Shown: in pieces, positions 60,443 through 64,000 of the stretch
Position numbering within the stretch: the first letter of the stretch is position 1
Layout: each line of letters starts with the position of its first letter
Assembly: GCA_017525015.1 (NCBI GenBank)
Contig: JAFXUK010000004.1
Span: 229,107-293,106, forward strand
Direction: 5' to 3'
Length of the DNA: 64,000 nt
Source of the DNA: Bacilli bacterium
GTDB taxonomy: Bacteria > Bacillota > Bacilli > RF39 > UBA660
Notes under the pieces: generated by a model
What the model was told of the DNA's origin: nothing
The model's input: only the letters and a program-made list of their open reading frames with translations
Database searches by the model: none
Translations under genes and position numbers: made by a program

Positions 60443-61447
60443 CTAATAAAGTTCCTCACAACTTGTAGCATTTAACGTTAAATCAGCAAATTGACCTTTC
60501 TTATATAAAGGATATGCTGCTGCTCCAATCATAGCTGCATTATCTGTACAATATACAAATTTTGGAACAGATAACTCAACACCATATTTATCAGTTAACT
60601 CTTTTATTTGACCTCTTAAGAACTTATTTGCTGATACACCACCAGCAATAATCATATTCTTAACATTATATTTCTTAATTGCTAATTCACTCTTACGTAC
60701 TAATTCATCAACAGCAGTATCTTGAAAACTTCTAGCCAAATCAGCTTTTCTAATTTCATGACCTCTTTGTTCCTCATTATGTACTAAATTAATAATAGCA
60801 CTCTTTAATCCACTAAAACTCATATTAAATGAATCATCATTCATTGGAATAGGTAAATCATAAGTATGCTCACCTTCTAAAGCTTCTTTCTCTACTTTTG
60901 GTCCACCTGGATATCCTAATCCAATTACACGAGCTACCTTATCATAACATTCACCAATAGCATCATCTAAAGTACCACCAATGTGTTCAAACTCATAATC
61001 ACCTTTCATTAGAATCAAATCAGTATGACCACCACTAACTACTAATGCCAATAATGGATACTTCATTTGTGTTTCTAAATTATTAGCATATATATGACCT
61101 GCAATATGATTAACTGCTATTAAAGGTTTCTTATAAATCATAGATAAAGTTTTAGCAAATTCTACACCTACTAATAAACTTCCTAATAATCCAGGACTAT
61201 AAGTAACAGCAACAGCATCAATATCATCCATAGTCATACCTGCTTTAGTCATAGTTTCTTCAAAAACCATTGTGATATTCTCTGTATGCATACGAGAAGC
61301 TATTTCGGGAACAACCCCACCAAATTCAGCATGAGTATCCATTTGTGTTAAAACAGTTAAATGAACACATTCAACACCATTTCTAACAATAGCCATACTC
61401 GTTTCATCACATGATGACTCAATTGCTAATATATTAACATCTTTCAT
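60443..61447 (-). CDS. tsaD: tRNA N6-adenosine threonylcarbamoyltransferase
   Basis: TsaD transfers threonylcarbamoyl to A37 of ANN-decoding tRNAs (t6A) together with TsaB and TsaE. The 334-residue ASKHA-fold protein has ILAIESSCDETSMA at the start, VPEIASRMHTENI with the metal-binding HxxxH-like region, AVNHIAGHIYAN, SGGHTDLIL and GGVSANKFLRGQI. Length matches the family. The start may be ATG 61447 or ATG 61456; neither has a strong RBS. It overlaps rimI and ends the tsaB-rimI-tsaD unit. Confidence 0.95.
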   Translation of the reverse strand: MKDVNILAIESSCDETSMAIVRNGVECVHLTVLTQMDTHAEFGGVVPEIASRMHTENITMVFEETMTKAGMTMDDIDAVAVTYSPGLLGSLLVGVEFAKTLSMIYKKPLIAVNHIAGHIYANNLETQMKYPLLALVVSGGHTDLILMKGDYEFEHIGGTLDDAIGECYDKVARVIGLGYPGGPKVEKEALEGEHTYDLPIPMNDDSFNMSFSGLKSAIINLVHNEEQRGHEIRKADLARSFQDTAVDELVRKSELAIKKYNVKNMIIAGGVSANKFLRGQIKELTDKYGVELSVPKFVYCTDNAAMIGAAAYPLYKKGQFADLTLNATSCEELY

Positions 61448-61865
61448 CTTTAACATCTCTTTTCATAATCAAAGCATCATCGTTATCATAATACTTTTCC
61501 CTTTTACTAATTATATGAAACTTATTATTAATATATAGATTAATAGCATCTTTATTATTCTCATTGACTTCTAACATAACACTTTCTAAATCATCAAAAT
61601 GATCAACACTATAATCAATTAAATCTGTTGCAATACCTTGTCTTCTATATTTAGGATCTACAACAATATTAACTATATCCATATTTTCATATAATTTATT
61701 CAAATGAATAAAACCTAATAATTCATCTTCATAATAACCATATAAATAATCGTAATCAGAATTAATAATTGCATCCAAATCAAATACCTTATTAAAACTC
61801 TTGTTAATAAGTAAACCTAATTCGTTAAATTTTTCCTTATCATCAATTGTCAATTCTTTTATCAT
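61434..61865 (-). CDS. rimI: Ribosomal protein S18-alanine N-acetyltransferase-like GNAT
   Basis: A 143-residue GNAT between tsaB and tsaD, the usual position of rimI in Firmicutes. IVNIVVDPKYRRQGIATDLIDY contains the R-x-x-G-I-A acetyl-CoA loop, and MLEVNENNKDAINLYINNKF is the typical RimI end with N-x-x-A-x-x-x-Y. RimI acetylates the N-terminal alanine of ribosomal protein S18. It overlaps tsaB by 23 nt at its start and tsaD at its end, so translation is coupled. Confidence 0.88.
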   Translation of the reverse strand: MIKELTIDDKEKFNELGLLINKSFNKVFDLDAIINSDYDYLYGYYEDELLGFIHLNKLYENMDIVNIVVDPKYRRQGIATDLIDYSVDHFDDLESVMLEVNENNKDAINLYINNKFHIISKREKYYDNDDALIMKRDVKDERC

Positions 61866-62427
61866 TTAAAGCACTTATTCCTTTTATATATAATGGTTTA
61901 ACCTCATGAGGATTTAAACTATCTTTCTTTTCCACAAAAGCATATACTTTTTCATAATCAATATCTAAATCAGTAATAACATCATTACCTTCTTTATAAT
62001 CCATATATGCTGTTTTATTCATATACACAATATCATTAATTAAATTATTGTCTTTATCAAATTCTCCTACAAAAGCACCATTTCTATCTTCTAAAGCAAC
62101 ACACTTTTTATCGCCATCAGCATTAATAGCTAATATGCTTAAAGAATCAATAACTCTAATAGGAATTTGTAAACAATAAGCAATTGTTTTAGCTATAGTA
62201 ACAGCAATTCTCTCACCTGTAAATGAACCAGGTCCTGGAACAACAATTACTTCGTTTATATCATTAACTTCTAATTTAACTTCTTTTAATAACTCATCTA
62301 ATAATGGCATAGTAATCTCACTATGTTTGTTAGAAGATAAAACATTCTTCATACCAACAATTTTGCCATCCTTAAAAACGATTAAAATAACATTTTTATC
62401 ATGTGTATCAATAAACAATGTGTACAT
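61843..62427 (-). CDS. tsaB: tRNA threonylcarbamoyladenosine biosynthesis protein TsaB
   Basis: TsaB is the inactive ASKHA partner of TsaD in t6A synthesis. TLFIDTHDKNVILIVFKDGK at the start and VVPGPGSFTGERIAVTIAKTIAYCL with the conserved PGSFTGxR signature identify it. Length is 194 residues, slightly shorter than E. coli TsaB (231). ATG 62427 has AAGGAG 7-8 nt upstream; a longer reading from 62532 would run through the terminator and promoter behind tsaE. The -10 TATAAT is at 62450-62455. Confidence 0.93.
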   Translation of the reverse strand: MYTLFIDTHDKNVILIVFKDGKIVGMKNVLSSNKHSEITMPLLDELLKEVKLEVNDINEVIVVPGPGSFTGERIAVTIAKTIAYCLQIPIRVIDSLSILAINADGDKKCVALEDRNGAFVGEFDKDNNLINDIVYMNKTAYMDYKEGNDVITDLDIDYEKVYAFVEKKDSLNPHEVKPLYIKGISALNDKRIDN

Positions 62428-62449
62428 AAAATCGCTCCTTCCGTGCCAT

Positions 62450-62458
62450 ATTATACCA
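62450..62458 (-). promoter_or_regulatory. Extended -10 promoter of the tsaB-rimI-tsaD unit
   Basis: TGGTATAAT on the minus strand, 22 nt before the tsaB start, fused to the tsaE terminator. Confidence 0.6.
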
Positions 62459-62477
62459 CAATTAAGCCAAAAGAAAA

Positions 62478-62491
62478 AACTCTTTCGAGTT
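62478..62491 (-). terminator. Intrinsic terminator of tsaE
   Basis: AACTC and GAGTT form a 5-bp stem with a stable GAAA tetraloop directly after the stop codon, followed by TTTTCTTTT. Confidence 0.6.
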
Positions 62492-62944
62492 CTATAAAAC
62501 AGCCTGACACAAATCTTCGTATTTTTCTCCATGAGGAGTAAAAACTAAAACTCTAGTATCATCATCAACTACTTTAATTTTAATGTCTAATCTTTCTTCT
62601 GGTAGTTGTTCTTCTATCATTTCTGGCCACTCAATAATAGTAACTGCATCTTGATTTAAATAATCAGATAAACCTAAATCTTCAGATGAATCATCTAAAC
62701 GATAAACATCCATATGATTTAATTGCATTTCACCATCTGTATATACTTTAACTAGAGTAAATGTTGGACTAGTAATAGTTTCTTGAATACCTAATGCTCT
62801 GGCAAATCCTTTAACAAATACTGTCTTACCACTTCCAAGTTCTCCAGTTAAACAAATAACCATTCCTGGGAATTTTTCACTTTCAATATTTTCAGCAATC
62901 TCCATCGTGTCATCTTCGGATCTTGATGTATACTTGTAATTCAT
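62492..62944 (-). CDS. tsaE: tRNA threonylcarbamoyladenosine biosynthesis ATPase
   Basis: TsaE is the P-loop ATPase of the t6A complex. MVICLTGELGSGKTVFVKGFARAL holds the Walker A (GELGSGKT), TSPTFTLVKVY the switch I-like element, LNHMDVYRLDD the Asp and VTIIEWPEMIEEQLPEERLDI the EW motif. Length 150 residues matches the family. GGTGAC lies 5 nt before ATG and TGTTATAAT upstream. It is followed by its own terminator, so it is transcribed apart from tsaB-rimI-tsaD although adjacent. Confidence 0.95.
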   Translation of the reverse strand: MNYKYTSRSEDDTMEIAENIESEKFPGMVICLTGELGSGKTVFVKGFARALGIQETITSPTFTLVKVYTDGEMQLNHMDVYRLDDSSEDLGLSDYLNQDAVTIIEWPEMIEEQLPEERLDIKIKVVDDDTRVLVFTPHGEKYEDLCQAVL

Positions 62945-63018
62945 ATTATGTCACCCAAATAGATTATAACAATAACAAATTACCAATTTCAACAAATAAA
63001 AGAAATTTTACACATTTT

Positions 63019-64000
63019 TTATCTGACACAATTCATCATTCCGTTATATATGTCTTTATAAGTACCTCCAGAATAATGTAAACCATCACCTGTTTGGAAA
63101 TTACCATTAATTAAATTATATGTATCACAATACTTAATATTTGGCTTACCACTGGTACCAACTTTTAACTGATTATTAAAAGAAATAATATTAACATTCT
63201 TAGTACTATAACCATGTTGTGCTTCTATCGCTTCATTAACTGGATTAACAGAAACTAATATTATATTATGTTTACTCCATGCTCCACTAGATAATTCATT
63301 ATATTTAACAATATATTTATCTAAATCACTTAATAAATAATTAACACCCATTAAAGAGAAAATATTATATGTAACATTAGGATTCTTTTGAATAATAGCA
63401 TTTACAGTTGGAATAGCTGTTGATTCAAACCATGAATAACCCATAGCAGATTGAGAGATATAAATATCATTACCTGAATAAGCTGGTCCACCATTAGAAA
63501 ATGAACAACCACTAACACCAGCTGCTACTGTTCCACACATACCAACAGTACGAGAGTCCCCAATAATTATATTATTAGAAGAAGATTTTAAAATATTTCC
63601 AGACGTACCAGGACTACCTGCCGTACCATCAACTATTTCTGGATGTTCCTTCTTATATTTTTCTAAAAAGGCCCTAGTCGCTTTTCTCTGCGCTTCCTGT
63701 TCCTTCTCGTACTCTTTTAATTGCTGCTCGCTTCTTTTTTTCTCTTCTTCCTTTAAACGCTTCTTTTCTTCGGCTTCTTTCTGACGAAGAGAGTTAACTT
63801 TTTCTAAACTAGCAGTTGAGTAACAAGTAGTAATTGAGCCGTAGTCGCCCTTTACTACCTTGGTAAATGTGAAATTAAGAAATTCAGGGATCAAAAAAAC
63901 AATTAAGCCAGCTACAATTGACTTAATAATGCCTCCCACGTGCTCTTGCAAATCTTTGCCGTTCATCACGTAACTTGTTAGTGATGCTATCGCTCTAAAA
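63019..64000 (-). CDS. SGNH/GDSL-like extracytoplasmic hydrolase domain protein, probably 5'-truncated by the window edge
   Basis: A membrane helix (IIKSIVAGLIVFLIPEFLNFTF) is followed by a Lys/Glu/Gln-rich coiled coil (about residues 55-110 from ATG 63966), then an SGNH-like domain: IIIGDSRTVGMCG with the nucleophilic Ser, SLMGVNYLL, NIILVSVNPVNE and the final GDGLHYSGGTYKDI with the Asp-His pair. The substrate could be an acyl or acetyl group on cell-wall or glycan material. The frame stays open upstream of a weak GTG/ATG (63969/63966) to the right edge and reads like coding sequence (FRAIASLTSYV), so the real start is probably beyond the window. Confidence 0.75.
   Translation of the reverse strand, partial: FRAIASLTSYVMNGKDLQEHVGGIIKSIVAGLIVFLIPEFLNFTFTKVVKGDYGSITTCYSTASLEKVNSLRQKEAEEKKRLKEEEKKRSEQQLKEYEKEQEAQRKATRAFLEKYKKEHPEIVDGTAGSPGTSGNILKSSSNNIIIGDSRTVGMCGTVAAGVSGCSFSNGGPAYSGNDIYISQSAMGYSWFESTAIPTVNAIIQKNPNVTYNIFSLMGVNYLLSDLDKYIVKYNELSSGAWSKHNIILVSVNPVNEAIEAQHGYSTKNVNIISFNNQLKVGTSGKPNIKYCDTYNLINGNFQTGDGLHYSGGTYKDIYNGMMNCVR

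Noticed and set aside
1..64000. Mobile elements, prophage, rRNA operon, replication origin or recoded TGA
   Set aside because: No transposase, integrase, phage structural gene, rRNA or DnaA-box cluster was found; TGA acts as a normal stop at several genes.

Overview
The window comes from a low-GC, Gram-positive-type bacterium with compact genes. TGA is used as a stop throughout (for example at 15101-15103 and 13658-13660), so this is not a Mycoplasma-type recoded genome. A TagO/WecA-type transferase, an LtaS-type sulfatase, an LCP phosphotransferase, a FemABX transferase, a DacF-type carboxypeptidase and a glucosaminidase indicate a peptidoglycan wall decorated with anionic polymers. Many secreted or single-pass membrane proteins, a serpin and a dockerin-like module suggest a host- or gut-associated member of the Bacilli (RF39-like lineages would fit). 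That placement is inference; no rRNA or other strong taxonomic marker is present.

Layout. 1-10.4 kb holds cell-envelope genes: tagO-like (cut by the left edge), a cadherin-like membrane protein, a dockerin-bearing glucosaminidase, a divergent LCP gene, a phosphoesterase, and ltaS with a small coupled membrane gene. 10.4-17.9 kb holds tRNA-Gly, a GNAT, a 41-residue small protein, an HD protein, an ABC exporter behind an attenuator-like leader, dacF, a membrane-anchored serpin and a class I amidotransferase. 17.9-29.1 kb holds two secreted or anchored proteins, an F420-ligase-like gene behind a small ORF and terminator, an AlkP-superfamily phosphodiesterase, a divergent NatAB-type ABC pair, an AI-2E-family permease and a Na/Pi cotransporter. 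29.1-42.9 kb holds a Ham1-SIS fusion, a WYL regulator, trmB, a run of membrane or repeat proteins of unknown role, and a marR plus heterodimeric ABC exporter operon with its own operator. 42.9-49.1 kb holds an MccF-like S66 peptidase, an Asn/Gln/Met-rich membrane protein, a nucleotidase and small membrane proteins. 49.1-64 kb holds aspS under an Asp T-box, a dNMP kinase, a GNAT-transglutaminase fusion, a double-domain ThyX, femX, a phosphatase, a small multidrug-export-family protein, yebC, patatin plus epimerase, the tRNA t6A genes (tsaE, then tsaB-rimI-tsaD), and an SGNH-like protein that runs off the right edge.

Expression logic. Most genes lie on the minus strand and are transcribed singly or in short coupled operons. 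A recurring module separates them: an intrinsic terminator directly after a stop codon, whose U-tract runs straight into an extended -10 promoter (TGnTATAAT) lying only about 16-26 nt from the next start codon. The dominant ribosome-binding sequence is GGTGAN with 3-5 nt to the start, which moves many start codons a few residues downstream of the first possible one and reveals several TTG starts. The most interesting regulatory find is the leader at 13641-13726. There a 22-codon upstream ORF contains the 5' arm of an intrinsic terminator placed before an ABC exporter gene, the layout expected for ribosome-mediated (drug-responsive) transcription attenuation. No CRISPR array, insertion sequence, prophage or origin was seen.
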